From contig NZ_JBBMFK010000019.1 of NCBI RefSeq assembly GCF_040096055.1, forward strand, positions 5,577-69,576: 64,000 bases of DNA. The letters are read 5' to 3'. Origin of the DNA: Pseudoflavonifractor intestinihominis (GTDB taxonomy: Bacteria > Bacillota > Clostridia > Oscillospirales > Oscillospiraceae). The notes under the pieces are model-generated. The model made no database searches. It was not told the DNA's origin and saw nothing but the letters and a program-made list of their open reading frames with translations. Positions 24,338 through 32,955 of the stretch are shown here, in pieces; positions within the stretch are counted from its first letter, which is position 1, and each line of letters begins with the position of its first letter. A program made the position numbers and the translations under genes.

Positions 24338-25132
24338 TCATTTTCCACTGAAATCCCGGTCAAACCAGCCGTCCAGGGGCTCCTCGCCCGCGGCAGCCCG
24401 GAACAGGGCGCCGATCTTCTCCACGGCCTTGGGCACCGCCTGGTCCACCAGGCCGTCCAGCACCGTGCTGCTGACGGCGCACTCCCCCGCCGGCCGACGG
24501 CTGAGCACCGCGCCGCGGAAGTCGGGCTTGTTGGGGGTGTGGCGGGACAGGGCGTCTATGGCCCGGCTCAGCCCCGCTCGGGAGGCCACGGTCTGGAGAC
24601 GGCACACCCGCCGGTAGGCCTCCAGGCTCTCCCGGAACTGTTTGGCGGTGACGCCGGGGTATATGAGGGCTATGGTCTGTGTCTCCGCATCGGGCAGATT
24701 GTGCCGGGGCAGCGGGGTCTGCCTGAGGGGATCAATGCCGGCGCGCTCCATGAGTAGCCGGTCGTACTCCCCCTCCATCCGCAGGTGGCTGGTCTGGCCG
24801 CCCGCCGCCCGGGCCTCTATGTAGCCGTGGCAGCCGCTGTCCAGGGCGAAGTGACAGAGAAAGCCGGCGGCGTATCCGGCGCCGCCGGGGCGGTCTTCGG
24901 CGATGATCCGGACCAGCCGGCGGAACACCGGCAGGGCGGACACCTTGTGCATCCGCAGCCCCACCTGCCGCACCGGGTTGTCGTGGAGCAGGTGGTAGAA
25001 AAAGAGGGGGTCGGGTCCGTAGCAGCCCACGTCAAAGTCCGCCCGCTGGGCCTCGATCCGGGTGCGGAGGGGCTCCGGCAGGGCGGCGAGCACCCGGCCG
25101 CCGAACTGGAGATGGGTAAAATAATTGGGCAT
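24338..25132 (-). CDS. Zinc-dependent phospholipase C-like protein
   Basis: A 264-residue protein beginning MPNYFTHLQFG, with conserved metal-ligand-type residues in DVGCYGPDPLFFYH, GFLCHFALDSGCHGYIE and the HLRMEGEYDRLL helix. This matches the family annotated as zinc-dependent phospholipase C in Firmicutes, which has no signal peptide and whose true substrate is untested. The second ATG (25132) is preferred because it gives the family N-terminus. It lies 62 nt before the kinase gene. Confidence 0.75.
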   Translation of the reverse strand: MPNYFTHLQFGGRVLAALPEPLRTRIEAQRADFDVGCYGPDPLFFYHLLHDNPVRQVGLRMHKVSALPVFRRLVRIIAEDRPGGAGYAAGFLCHFALDSGCHGYIEARAAGGQTSHLRMEGEYDRLLMERAGIDPLRQTPLPRHNLPDAETQTIALIYPGVTAKQFRESLEAYRRVCRLQTVASRAGLSRAIDALSRHTPNKPDFRGAVLSRRPAGECAVSSTVLDGLVDQAVPKAVEKIGALFRAAAGEEPLDGWFDRDFSGK

Positions 25133-25258
25133 ATGTCTCACCTGAGTCTCTGCTGTGCAGTGGATTGGGGGGCATAAAAGCGGCCGCCTCTATGCCCTCG
25201 CGCGGCCTGAGCCGCACGGACAGAACCCCTTTGGGCCTGTCCAGCAGACACTATTTTA

Positions 25259-25756
25259 TCACAAAATCCCCCGAACGAAAGGACAATTTTCCTCCGGTTT
25301 CGCGCCCAGCAGCAGGAGCACCCCGGCGGCGGCCAGAAAGGCCATGGGGTCCTCCCCCGGCGGAAAGGGCACTACGAACTCCTGCCGCTCCACCACGTGG
25401 CCGGCCAGGCTGACGATCTCCCGCTGGAGGGCCAGGCAGATTTTGTCCCCCTCCAGGCTGGAGAAGGTGAGGGTATCCCTGGGGGACGTGCCGTAGCTGA
25501 CGGCGCTGCGGCAGCGCATCCCCCGGGCCAGAGGCCCCGCCGCGCCGGGCAGCAGGAGCACGCCGCACTCCGCCGAGCGCACCCCGGCCCAGCCGTCCGA
25601 GTCCGGGCCGATACACAGCAGGTCCACCGGCTCCCCGGCGAATTCCGCCGGATGCCGGCCGGATACCAGCTGGATCTCCTCCCCTCTCCGCCCCAGGGAA
25701 CGGCGCACCGCGGCGGACACGCTTTCCTGCTTCTCCCAGATTCCGACCCTTGTCAC
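25259..25756 (-). CDS. Hypothetical protein
   Basis: A 165-residue protein from a GTG start at 25756, which has GAGGTG 7 nt upstream. No domain is recognised. It begins TRVGIWEKQESVSAAVRRSL and later shows a stretch with paired cysteines (AECGVLLLPG, GMRCRSAVSYG) and a hydrophobic segment near the C-terminus (MAFLAAAGVLLLLG). The alternating VDLLCIGPDSDGW and VLLLPG strands suggest an alpha/beta fold. The codon use fits a real gene. Its promoter region is back to back with proS. Confidence 0.55.
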   Translation of the reverse strand: MTRVGIWEKQESVSAAVRRSLGRRGEEIQLVSGRHPAEFAGEPVDLLCIGPDSDGWAGVRSAECGVLLLPGAAGPLARGMRCRSAVSYGTSPRDTLTFSSLEGDKICLALQREIVSLAGHVVERQEFVVPFPPGEDPMAFLAAAGVLLLLGAKPEENCPFVRGIL

Positions 25757-25815
25757 AGTGCAACACCTCAGGGAGAGTTTATGGAGTTTTCTTTGTCTTA
25801 TACGCCCCGCAGCCC

Positions 25816-25844
25816 TTGACTTTTCAGGGGTTTGTGCATAAAAT
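25816..25844 (+). promoter_or_regulatory. Promoter of proS
   Basis: TTGACT (25816-25821), 17 nt, TAAAAT (25839-25844). The short leader to 25897 shows no T-box features. Confidence 0.7.
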
Positions 25845-25896
25845 GGTGTTCGATACTCTGACACGCAAATACATCTGTAAAGGATTGAAGACCGAT

Positions 25897-27336
25897 ATGG
25901 CACAGGATAAAAAGCAGGTGGAACAGATCACCGATATGGAGGTAGACTTCGCCCAGTGGTACACCGACGTGTGCAAGAAGGCGGAGCTCATCGACTACTC
26001 CTCCATCAAGGGCATGTTTATCTACCGTCCCTATGGCTACGCCATCTGGGAGAACATTCAGAAGGAGCTGGACGCCCGGTTCAAGGCCACCGGCCATGAG
26101 AACGTGTCCCTGCCCATGCTCATCCCCGAGAGCCTGCTCCAGAAGGAGAAGGACCACGTGGAGGGCTTTGCCCCTGAGTGCGCCTGGGTGACCATGGGCG
26201 GCAGCGAGAAGCTGGAGGAGCGCTACTGCATCCGTCCCACCAGCGAGACCCTGTTCTGCGAGCACTACAAGAACATCATCCACTCCTGGCGGGACCTGCC
26301 CAAGCTGTACAACCAGTGGTGCTCCGTGCTGCGTTGGGAGAAGACCTCCCGTCCCTTCCTGCGCCACCGTGAGTTCCTCTGGCAGGAGGGCCACACCATG
26401 CACGCCACCGAGGAGGAGGCCCGTGAGGAGACCAAGCGGATGCTCAACATCTACGCTGACTTCCTGGAGAACGTGCTGGCCATGCCCGTGGTCAAGGGCC
26501 GCAAGACCGACAAGGAGAAGTTCAACGGCGCCGAGGAGACCTACACCGTGGAGTGCATGATGCACGACAAGAAGGCCCTCCAGGCCGGCACCAGCCACTA
26601 CTTCGGCGACGGCTTCGCCAAGGCCTTCGGCATCACCTTCACCGGCAAGGACAACCAGCTCCACAATCCCCACCAGACCTCCTGGGGCGTGTCCACCCGC
26701 ATGATCGGCGGCATCATCATGACCCACGGCGACAACAACGGCCTGGTGCTGCCCCCCCGCATCGCCCCCATTCAGGTCATCATCATCCCCGTTGCCCAGC
26801 ACAAGCCCGGCGTCATCGAGGCCAACCAGGCCGTCATGGACCGGCTCATCAAGGCCGGCTTCCGGGTGAAGATGGACGACTCCGACCAGTCCGCCGGCTG
26901 GAAGTTCGCCGAGTACGAGATGAAGGGCGTGCCCCTGCGCCTGGAGCTGGGCCCCAAGGACATGGAGAAGAACCAGTGCGTGCTGGTCCGCCGGGACAGC
27001 GGCGAGAAGAGCTTCGTCTCCCTGGACGGCATCGAGGAGACCGTGGCCGCCATGCTGGACTCCATCCACGACGGCCTGTACCAGCGTGCCAAGAAGAACC
27101 TGGAGGACAACACCTACGCCTGCTCCAGCCTGGAGGAAGTGCGGGAGAAGATGAAGGAGCGGGGCGGCTTCGCCAAGACCATGTGGTGCGGCGACGAGGC
27201 CTGCGAGATCCGCATGAAGGAGGAGGCCGGCGTCACCTCCCGGTGCATGCCCCTGGAGCAGGAGCACCTGGGCGACGTGTGCGCCATCTGCGGCAAGCCC
27301 GCCAAGCACATGATCTACTGGGGCGTGGCCTACTGA
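25897..27336 (+). CDS. proS: Prolyl-tRNA synthetase, archaeal/eukaryotic type
   Basis: Charges tRNA-Pro with proline. The 480-residue form lacks the large editing insertion of bacterial-type ProRS and carries the ProS type 3 features: IKGMFIYRPYGYAIWE, the class II motif 2 LRWEKTSRPFLRHREFLWQEGHT, motif 3 GVSTRMIGGIIMTHGD, and a C-terminal zinc-type cysteine region (CGDEACE... CAICGK) ending in Tyr. The ATG at 25897 gives the expected N-terminus; upstream in-frame sequence is leader. It stands alone with its own promoter and terminator. Confidence 0.96.
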   Translation: MAQDKKQVEQITDMEVDFAQWYTDVCKKAELIDYSSIKGMFIYRPYGYAIWENIQKELDARFKATGHENVSLPMLIPESLLQKEKDHVEGFAPECAWVTMGGSEKLEERYCIRPTSETLFCEHYKNIIHSWRDLPKLYNQWCSVLRWEKTSRPFLRHREFLWQEGHTMHATEEEAREETKRMLNIYADFLENVLAMPVVKGRKTDKEKFNGAEETYTVECMMHDKKALQAGTSHYFGDGFAKAFGITFTGKDNQLHNPHQTSWGVSTRMIGGIIMTHGDNNGLVLPPRIAPIQVIIIPVAQHKPGVIEANQAVMDRLIKAGFRVKMDDSDQSAGWKFAEYEMKGVPLRLELGPKDMEKNQCVLVRRDSGEKSFVSLDGIEETVAAMLDSIHDGLYQRAKKNLEDNTYACSSLEEVREKMKERGGFAKTMWCGDEACEIRMKEEAGVTSRCMPLEQEHLGDVCAICGKPAKHMIYWGVAY

Positions 27337-27360
27337 TCCCGTCCGTCACATGAATATAAA

Positions 27361-27402
27361 ACACCGCCCGCGGCTGAAACCAGCTGCGGGCGGTGTTTTT
27401 TT
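27361..27402. terminator. Strong bidirectional terminator after proS
   Basis: A 16-bp stem (27361-27376 with 27381-27396), loop AAAC, then seven T on the plus strand; it also serves the converging MATE gene. Confidence 0.9.
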
Positions 27403-28768
27403 ACGCTTTTTGCGCTGTCTTTTGTCTGGGCTCCAGCCAGTGGCCGAAGCGGTAGTAGAGCCAGAGTGCCACCGAGGTGACGGCCCAGGTGATGGGATAG
27501 CTGGCGGCCACCATCAGCAGGGTGTGGTGGCTGGGCACCACGAAGAAGAGCCAGGCCAGGCGGAGCACGCATACGCCCAATACGGAGATGATCATGGGCA
27601 CCAGGGACTTGCCCGCGCCCCGGATGGCGCCGGTGAGCAATTCAATGAGGATATAGGTGATGTAGGTGGGCGCCAGGAAGCGCACCAGCTCCACGCCGAT
27701 GGGCACCACGTCCGCGTCCGGGCAGAAGAAGCCCACCAGAGGCCGGGCGAAGACAAACATGGCGGTGCTGATCAGGGCGGTAAAGGCCGCCGTCATGGCG
27801 GCGGACACCCAGACGCTCTTCTTCACCCGGCCGTACTGTCCGGCGCCGTAGTTCTGGCCGGCAAAGGTGGTGACCGACTGGGACATGGCGGTGATGGTCA
27901 TCCAGAAGAACACATCCAGCTTGCCGTAGGCGGTCCAGGCGGCCACGGCGTCGGTGCTGAAGGAGTTGATGGCGGCCTGGATGAACAGGTTGGAGGCGTT
28001 GTACATCACCGACTGGAGGGCGGTGGGCACGCCCACCGCCACAATGCTGCGGACGGGGGCGGTGTAGAACCGCATCTGCCGGGGAAAGAACTGGTAGGGC
28101 GTCATCTCCGAGCGCATGAGGGAGATGACCACCAGCACGGCGGAGAGCACCTGGGAGCACACCGTGGCGATGGCCACCCCCGCCACGTCCAGATGGAATC
28201 CCAGTACCAGCACCAGGTCCAGGACAATATTGCACACCGACGCGGCGATGAGGAAGTACAGCGGCCGCTTGAAGTCGCCCACGGCCCGGAGCACGCCGGT
28301 GCCCATGTTGTACACCACGTTGGGGATCATGCCCAGGAAGTAGATCTTCAGATAGAGCTCCGCACCGGGAAAGGCGTCCGCCCTGGTGCCCAGGGCGCTC
28401 AGGGCCCAGGGGGTGAGGAGGAAGCCCGTCACCGTGAAGAAGGCGCCGATGATGAGGGAGAGGAGCATGGCGGTGTGGACGCCCTTGTGGACGTCCTCCC
28501 ACCGGCGGGCGCCGTAGTGCTGGGCGATGGCCACCACCGCGCCGCTGGCCAGGCCGGTGAAGATGCCCACCGTCAGGTTGACCAGTGCCCCTGTGGAGCC
28601 CACGGCGGCCAGGGCCACCTTGCCCACAAAGCGGCCCACCACCAGGGTGTCCACCGTGTTGTAGAGCTGTTGAAAGAATGTGCCGAACCAGAGCGGGAAG
28701 AAAAAGGACAGCAGATGCCTCCAGATCACGCCCTGGGTAATGTCGCCGGCCGGCCGCAGCACCCCCAT
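27401..28768 (-). CDS. MATE-family efflux transporter
   Basis: A 455-residue exporter of the NorM/DinF type with about twelve hydrophobic segments in two repeats. The first repeat opens FFFPLWFGTFFQQLYNTVDTLVVGRFVG, the family hallmark; VGVPTALQSVMYNASNLF marks the second. MATE proteins exchange cationic drugs or metabolites for Na+ or H+; the cargo here is unknown. The ATG at 28768 is preferred because AGGAGG lies 7 nt before it. Confidence 0.92.
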   Translation of the reverse strand: MGVLRPAGDITQGVIWRHLLSFFFPLWFGTFFQQLYNTVDTLVVGRFVGKVALAAVGSTGALVNLTVGIFTGLASGAVVAIAQHYGARRWEDVHKGVHTAMLLSLIIGAFFTVTGFLLTPWALSALGTRADAFPGAELYLKIYFLGMIPNVVYNMGTGVLRAVGDFKRPLYFLIAASVCNIVLDLVLVLGFHLDVAGVAIATVCSQVLSAVLVVISLMRSEMTPYQFFPRQMRFYTAPVRSIVAVGVPTALQSVMYNASNLFIQAAINSFSTDAVAAWTAYGKLDVFFWMTITAMSQSVTTFAGQNYGAGQYGRVKKSVWVSAAMTAAFTALISTAMFVFARPLVGFFCPDADVVPIGVELVRFLAPTYITYILIELLTGAIRGAGKSLVPMIISVLGVCVLRLAWLFFVVPSHHTLLMVAASYPITWAVTSVALWLYYRFGHWLEPRQKTAQKA

Positions 28769-29007
28769 GGGAACACCTCCTGAAAAACCTAACACACTGC
28801 CCTACGATTCTACACGCTCCGACTTTCCTTGACAAGTACGGGCCGCCAGATTTTTTGGTCCGCCGGAGCGCACAGAAAATGGAAATTTAAAACTATGTGA
28901 AAACAGGCGTGCGGGCATCTGTGAGCGAGATTCAGAGAGCCAGTGGAATGACATGGTAAAATATCGTGTATATTCGTCAAAAATGAGCGAAAAAGAGCAA
29001 ATGGGGG

Positions 29008-29036
29008 TTGATTTTACCGGTGGAGTGTGCTATCCT
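29008..29036 (+). promoter_or_regulatory. Candidate mgtE promoter
   Basis: TTGATT (29008-29013), 17 nt, TATCCT (29031-29036). It implies a leader of about 260 nt before mgtE. Between 28769 and 29008 I see nothing besides AT-rich intergenic DNA. Confidence 0.5.
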
Positions 29037-29090
29037 CATGGGGCGGCTGGGAATCCCCAGCCAGATAATAGGAAAAAGGAGGAAAGTCAG

Positions 29091-29180
29091 GTGGACCAAT
29101 GCGGCCGAAGTACGAAAATGGGCAGTGATATTCATTTGCGGACCCGCTCCGGCGTTGTCCGCCTGGGTTCCCCATCCTGA
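29091..29180 (+). CDS. Possible leader peptide upstream of mgtE
   Basis: A GTG at 29091 is preceded by AAAGGAGG with ideal 8-nt spacing and opens a 29-codon frame ending TGA at 29178-29180. The peptide is basic and contains RTRSGVVRLGSPS at the end. It lies inside the long mgtE leader, upstream of a very stable hairpin. Leader peptides of this sort can couple ribosome movement to transcription of the downstream gene, but no such case is known to me for mgtE in this group. Confidence 0.4.
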   Translation: MDQCGRSTKMGSDIHLRTRSGVVRLGSPS

Positions 29181-29199
29181 GAGACCCTGCTTGAGTATC

Positions 29200-29245
29200 G
29201 CCGCAGAGGGCGGCTGGACCCATGGTCCGGCAGCCCTGCTGCGGC
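29200..29245 (+). promoter_or_regulatory. Large stable hairpin in the mgtE leader
   Basis: GCCGCAG (29200-29206) pairs with CTGCGGC (29239-29245), and nested inside are GGGC/GCCC and GGACC/GGTCC with loop CAT. It could be an attenuator or part of a metal-sensing RNA. The sequence does not match the M-box motif that I know. Confidence 0.45.
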
Positions 29246-29300
29246 TTTGTCCATTTGGTGACTTCCTCGCTGTCATCTCATCAAACAGGAGGAATATCCG

Positions 29301-30650
29301 ATGGAAAAGAAAAACAACTTTGAGGCGCTCCGTGCTCTGCTGGAGCGCCGGGATTACCACGCCCTCCAGGCCGCCCTGGCGGAGGAGAACGAGGTGGACA
29401 TCGCCGAGTTCATGGAGGAGCTGACCACCGAACAGGCCACGGTGGTGTTCCGCACCCTGCCCAAGGAGCTGGCGGCGGAGGTGTTCTCCAACCTGTCCCC
29501 GGAGAACCAGGAGGCCATCCTGGGCGCCGCCACCGACCAGGAGCTGTCCGCCATTGTGGAGGAGCTCTACGTGGACGACGCGGTGGACATGCTGGAGGAG
29601 CTGCCCGCCAACGTGGTCAAGCGGGTGCTGAAGAACGCCCGGCCCGAGACCCGCAAGCTCATCAACCAGTTCCTCAACTACCCGGAGAACTCGGTGGGCA
29701 GCATCATGACCGCCGAGTTCATGGATCTGAAGAAATCCATGACCGTGGCCCAGGCCATCGCCCACATCCGCCGCACCGGCGAGGACTCGGAGAGCATCTA
29801 CACCTGCTACGTCACCGACAACGCCCGCCGTCTGGAGGGCGTCATCACGGTGCGGGAGCTGCTCATCGCCAAGGACGAGCAGAAGGTGGAGGACCTGATG
29901 GAGACCGACGTCATCACCGCCGAGACCACCGAGGACCAGGAGGAAGCGGTGGCCCGGATGATGAAGTACGACTTCATCTCCATGCCCGTGGTGGACAAGG
30001 AGAACCGGCTGGTGGGCATCGTCACCGTGGACGACGGCATGGACGTCATGGAGGAGGAGGCCACCGAGGACTTTGAGAAGATGGCCGCCATGGCCCCCTC
30101 GGAGAAGCCCTACCTCAAGACCAGCGCCTTCACCCTGGCCAAGCACCGCATCGTGTGGCTGCTGGTGCTGATGATCTCGGGCATGATTACCGGCGGCATT
30201 CTGGGCAAATATGAGGCCGCCTTTTCCGCCATGCCCCTGCTGGTCACCTTCATCCCCATGCTCACCGACACCGGCGGAAACGCCGGCAGCCAGAGCAGCA
30301 CCCTCATCATCCGCGGCATGGCCGTGGGCGAGATCCAGCTCAGGGACTTTCTCAAGGTGTTCTGGAAGGAGCTGCGGGTCAGCATGCTGGTGGGCGTGGT
30401 GCTCAGCGCGGTCAACTTTGTCCGGCTCATCATCACCTATCCGGGCAACGAGATGATCGCCCTCACCGTGTCCCTGGCCCTCTTTGTCACCGTGCTGCTG
30501 GCCAAGACCGTGGGCGGCGTGCTGCCCATGGCTGCCAAGCTGTTCCACGCCGACCCGGCCATCATGGCCGCCCCCCTCATCACCACCATTGTGGACGCCA
30601 TCTCCCTGGTGGTCTACTTCAACATCGCCTCCGCCCTGCTGCCCATCTGA
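29301..30650 (+). CDS. mgtE: Magnesium transporter MgtE
   Basis: A Mg2+-gated Mg2+ channel of the cytoplasmic membrane. The 449-residue protein has the N-terminal superhelical domain (residues 1-125), a CBS pair (about 130-250; SVGSIMTAEFMDL, DVITAETTEDQEEAV, PVVDKENRLVGIVTVDD) and five C-terminal membrane helices, including MLTDTGGNAGSQSSTLIIRG, which carries the pore signature. In known MgtE, Mg2+ binding at the CBS interface closes the channel. AGGAGG lies just before the ATG. The long leader suggests additional RNA-level control. Confidence 0.95.
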   Translation: MEKKNNFEALRALLERRDYHALQAALAEENEVDIAEFMEELTTEQATVVFRTLPKELAAEVFSNLSPENQEAILGAATDQELSAIVEELYVDDAVDMLEELPANVVKRVLKNARPETRKLINQFLNYPENSVGSIMTAEFMDLKKSMTVAQAIAHIRRTGEDSESIYTCYVTDNARRLEGVITVRELLIAKDEQKVEDLMETDVITAETTEDQEEAVARMMKYDFISMPVVDKENRLVGIVTVDDGMDVMEEEATEDFEKMAAMAPSEKPYLKTSAFTLAKHRIVWLLVLMISGMITGGILGKYEAAFSAMPLLVTFIPMLTDTGGNAGSQSSTLIIRGMAVGEIQLRDFLKVFWKELRVSMLVGVVLSAVNFVRLIITYPGNEMIALTVSLALFVTVLLAKTVGGVLPMAAKLFHADPAIMAAPLITTIVDAISLVVYFNIASALLPI

Positions 30651-30662
30651 GGGCCGGAGAAA

Positions 30663-30713
30663 AATTCAGCCCCGGAAGCCGCCCTCCTGTCGGACGGTTT
30701 CCGGGGCTGAATT
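30663..30713. terminator. Terminator after mgtE
   Basis: A 15-bp perfect stem (AATTCAGCCCCGGAA with its complement) enclosing a smaller GC-rich inner stem, 12 nt after the stop. Confidence 0.75.
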
Positions 30714-30735
30714 CGTCTGAATCCCCCCGGAGGAC

Positions 30736-30764
30736 TTGTTTTTTGGCCCGCGATACTATATAAT
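30736..30764 (+). promoter_or_regulatory. Stranded original ychF promoter
   Basis: TTGTTT (30736-30741), 17 nt, TATAAT (30759-30764), followed by AAAGAGGG and an ATG at 30801 whose first 16 bases match the ychF start. The integrated element now separates it from ychF by 12.4 kb, so it fires into the element's left end. Confidence 0.7.
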
Positions 30765-30800
30765 ACTAGGGCTAAAATACCGAAAGAGGGTTTTTATCCG

Positions 30801-30875
30801 ATGAAACTGGGTATCGGCGTTCAAACGCCGGATTCTATATCTCCATACCTCTCCATAAACGCCGCTAAAGCCTGA
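30801..30875 (+). pseudogene. Stub of the original ychF 5' end read into the element
   Basis: ATG AAA CTG GGT ATC G (30801-30816) equals the ychF start at 43265 apart from two synonymous third-position or first-position changes. Beyond it the frame runs 19 more codons into element DNA and stops at 30873-30875. Confidence 0.75.
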
Positions 30876-30942
30876 TATAGCGCGGTTTTACGCAAAACCA
30901 ACCAAATTATAACTTCATATTTCTCTATGCAGTCCCACGCAG

Positions 30943-30964
30943 AAATGGCGTAAAAATGGCGTAG
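30943..30964 (+). repeat. Left copy of the 22-bp terminal repeat
   Basis: Contains ATGGCGTAAAAATGGCGTAG and is itself two tandem ATGGCGTA units. The same 22 bases recur at 43177-43198 inside the other end, with similar flanking bases (AGTCC just upstream). Likely integrase arm-type sites. Apart from this and the stub, 30714-31092 shows no gene. Confidence 0.75.
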
Positions 30965-31092
30965 AGAAATCGGCTAATTTGCAGAAGGAAAAGAGCACTA
31001 CTACTTTGAGAAAGAACAAAGATGAGCACAGCCTATACAAACGGGCCGTGCTCATCTCTTTTATACGGTTATACGGTCAAACGGTTCTGTGC

Positions 31093-31524
31093 TTACTTGG
31101 CATCGCTATTGGTAGGATTCGGACGGAAATCTTCCTGAACGCCCTCGTTCAAATCAAAGCACATAGTTTTCGCATCAGCGACCCAGAAACCGCGAACGCG
31201 GTACCGCTTGCCCGGAACCCAATCCTCGCCCGTGGCAGCGCGGAGCGGTTCCAGAAGATTCTTGCTGGAAATCGTCACAACGCCCTTCTGTTCACCCCGC
31301 GGCTTAGAAAACTTAAACCCCTTCGGCTCGTTACTCTTGCACATACGGATTGCGAATACCTTCGCCTTGGCATCTAGCAGGCACAGCACATAGGCGGGAT
31401 ACCCCAGATCTTCAAGCACCTTCTTGGTGAAGGTGACGCCGTTCTGGTTGATGTACATATCCGGGTAAGCGTTGATGTTGGAATCAATCGTTTCAAAATT
31501 CAGAGCAGAAAAATCGAAATTCAT
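31093..31524 (-). CDS. Hypothetical protein of the element
   Basis: A 143-residue protein starting at ATG 31524, with AAAGGA 8 nt upstream. It begins MNFDFSALNFETIDSNINAY and later contains KGVVTISSKNLLEPL. No known domain is recognised. It begins 13 nt beyond the stop of the serine recombinase gene, so it is probably co-transcribed with it. Its compact size and its position at the element's left end suggest a role connected with recombination or its control, but this is only context. Confidence 0.65.
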   Translation of the reverse strand: MNFDFSALNFETIDSNINAYPDMYINQNGVTFTKKVLEDLGYPAYVLCLLDAKAKVFAIRMCKSNEPKGFKFSKPRGEQKGVVTISSKNLLEPLRAATGEDWVPGKRYRVRGFWVADAKTMCFDLNEGVQEDFRPNPTNSDAK

Positions 31525-31537
31525 TGTAAAAATCCTT

Positions 31538-32740
31538 TCATTTCGTGTTATCCTGTGTGTCATCGACAATTTTCATAAATTCCTGCCGTTCAGCAGGAGA
31601 CCACCGGGAATCAAGAATCAAATACCCTTTGAACAGGCCATCCTTGACGCGGTGAGCGACAAAGCGGTTACTCAGGAAACGCAGTTTCGCCTTATGGGGC
31701 GAAGTGTGCCGCTCAGACAACAGCTTTTGTACTTTCAGCCAGTCCTCTTTTTTGATAATTGCCGTATGGTGATTTTCCTTGAAATACATATTCAAGTCTG
31801 TATTCTTCACCGACTTGTGGGTGCGAAAATCCTTAGTATAGGTTTTCTGCATCAAGGCATCACCACAGTATTTTTCGTTTCGGAGGATGCTGCGGACGGT
31901 ACCGACAGACCAGCTATCATTGCCCATAGGGGATTTGATTCCCTGTTCTGTCAGCGCAGCCGCAATCTCTGACGGTGTTGCTCCTTCCAAATAGCTCTCG
32001 TAGATATACTCAACAATCCTCGCCTCAGTCGGTTCAATGACCAACCGGCCAAAGTGGTCGCGGTAGAAGCCCAGCGTATTCTGTACAGAGAATTTGTAAA
32101 TTCCCTCGGCCATCCGCCAGCGAATACCCGCTTTGATGGCCTCGCTTTTCTGCTGGGACTCCATTTCTGCCAGCGCGGACAGAAGAACGATTAACAGATT
32201 GTTCTTTCCATCGCCCGTGTAGGTGATGTGCTCCGTCTCAAATTCCACCGAGACAGGAGGATTCAGCGCAGAAAGAACATTCAGGTTATCCAGTATGTCT
32301 ACAATATTCCGGCCAAAGCGGCTGATGCTCTTGGTAAGGATCAGATCAATTTTCCCGTCCACTGCATCGGCAATCATTTTTTGAAAACCAAGGCGCTTTT
32401 TGACGGTCGTGGCGCTGATGCCCTCGTCCTGATAGATTTCCACCAGCTCCCAGTCGGGATTTCCTTCAATCCGCTGGGTAAAATGACGGACCTGCATATC
32501 AAAACTGCCAACCTGTTCTTCTTCCTGTGTGCTGACGCGGCAATACGCCGCAACACGGAGTTTTGGGCGCTCTTGCTGCACTTCCTGCAACTTTTTTGGT
32601 GGAATCACTATCACGCCGTTGCTGCGCTGATTTTCCGCAATCTCGTCCTGCATGAGCTTCCGCCGCTGCTCCCTGCGCTCGGCACAGCTGCTATACTGAC
32701 GGGCCGATTCTATCTTCTTGGGGTCAAGCGGTTTTGCCAT
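31538..32740 (-). CDS. Large serine recombinase without a clear zinc ribbon
   Basis: A 400-residue site-specific recombinase. After a charged 60-residue extension the catalytic domain has AAYCRVST (nucleophile Ser70), YQDEGISATTVKKRLGFQKM and LTKSISRFGRNIVD, followed by a recombinase domain (GFYRDHFGRLVIEPTEARIVEYIYESYLEG... VRSILRNEKYCGDALMQKTY). The usual downstream zinc ribbon with two CxxC pairs is missing; the tail is instead RHTSPHKAKLRFL... SRWSPAERQEFMKIV. It may be a remnant of a nested element or a variant that needs a partner. Confidence 0.85.
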   Translation of the reverse strand: MAKPLDPKKIESARQYSSCAERREQRRKLMQDEIAENQRSNGVIVIPPKKLQEVQQERPKLRVAAYCRVSTQEEEQVGSFDMQVRHFTQRIEGNPDWELVEIYQDEGISATTVKKRLGFQKMIADAVDGKIDLILTKSISRFGRNIVDILDNLNVLSALNPPVSVEFETEHITYTGDGKNNLLIVLLSALAEMESQQKSEAIKAGIRWRMAEGIYKFSVQNTLGFYRDHFGRLVIEPTEARIVEYIYESYLEGATPSEIAAALTEQGIKSPMGNDSWSVGTVRSILRNEKYCGDALMQKTYTKDFRTHKSVKNTDLNMYFKENHHTAIIKKEDWLKVQKLLSERHTSPHKAKLRFLSNRFVAHRVKDGLFKGYLILDSRWSPAERQEFMKIVDDTQDNTK

Positions 32741-32783
32741 ATCCTGCCTCCATCGAATTTACAGCCTTTTTCCCGTGCTGCAT
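32724..32783 (-). CDS. 19-codon leader ORF overlapping the recombinase start
   Basis: ATG 32783 follows a perfect ribosome site (AAAGGAGGTGG) and encodes MQHGKKAVNSMEAGYGKTA, ending in TGA at 32724-32726, 17 nt inside the recombinase gene. It likely couples translation of the recombinase, whose own ribosome site is weaker. It could also be the surviving tail of a longer upstream gene. Confidence 0.45.
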   Translation of the reverse strand: MQHGKKAVNSMEAGYGKTA

Positions 32784-32893
32784 GGGTATGCCACCTCCTT
32801 TGCGCAAATTTGTCTTTTCATCTGTATCGCCTCCCTGTGCGTTTATTTATGACAACCCCTGCGGGACGAATCCCCACAGGGTAGTCACCATAA

Positions 32894-32921
32894 GAAAAAG
32901 GCAGCAGATTTCTCTGCTGCC
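32894..32921 (-). terminator. Terminator after the restriction gene
   Basis: Minus-strand GGCAGCAG / CTGCTGCC stem with a 6-nt loop and five T (plus-strand A run 32895-32899), 35 nt after the res stop. Confidence 0.8.
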
Positions 32922-32955
32922 CCATCAGAAACCATGAGATGCGGTTATTCACTTA

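Noticed and set aside
25760..25896. T-box leader before proS
   Set aside because: The leader is under 60 nt from the predicted transcription start and shows no specifier stem, T-box sequence or terminator.
29037..29300. M-box magnesium riboswitch before mgtE
   Set aside because: The conserved M-box segments that I know are not found; only generic hairpins are visible.
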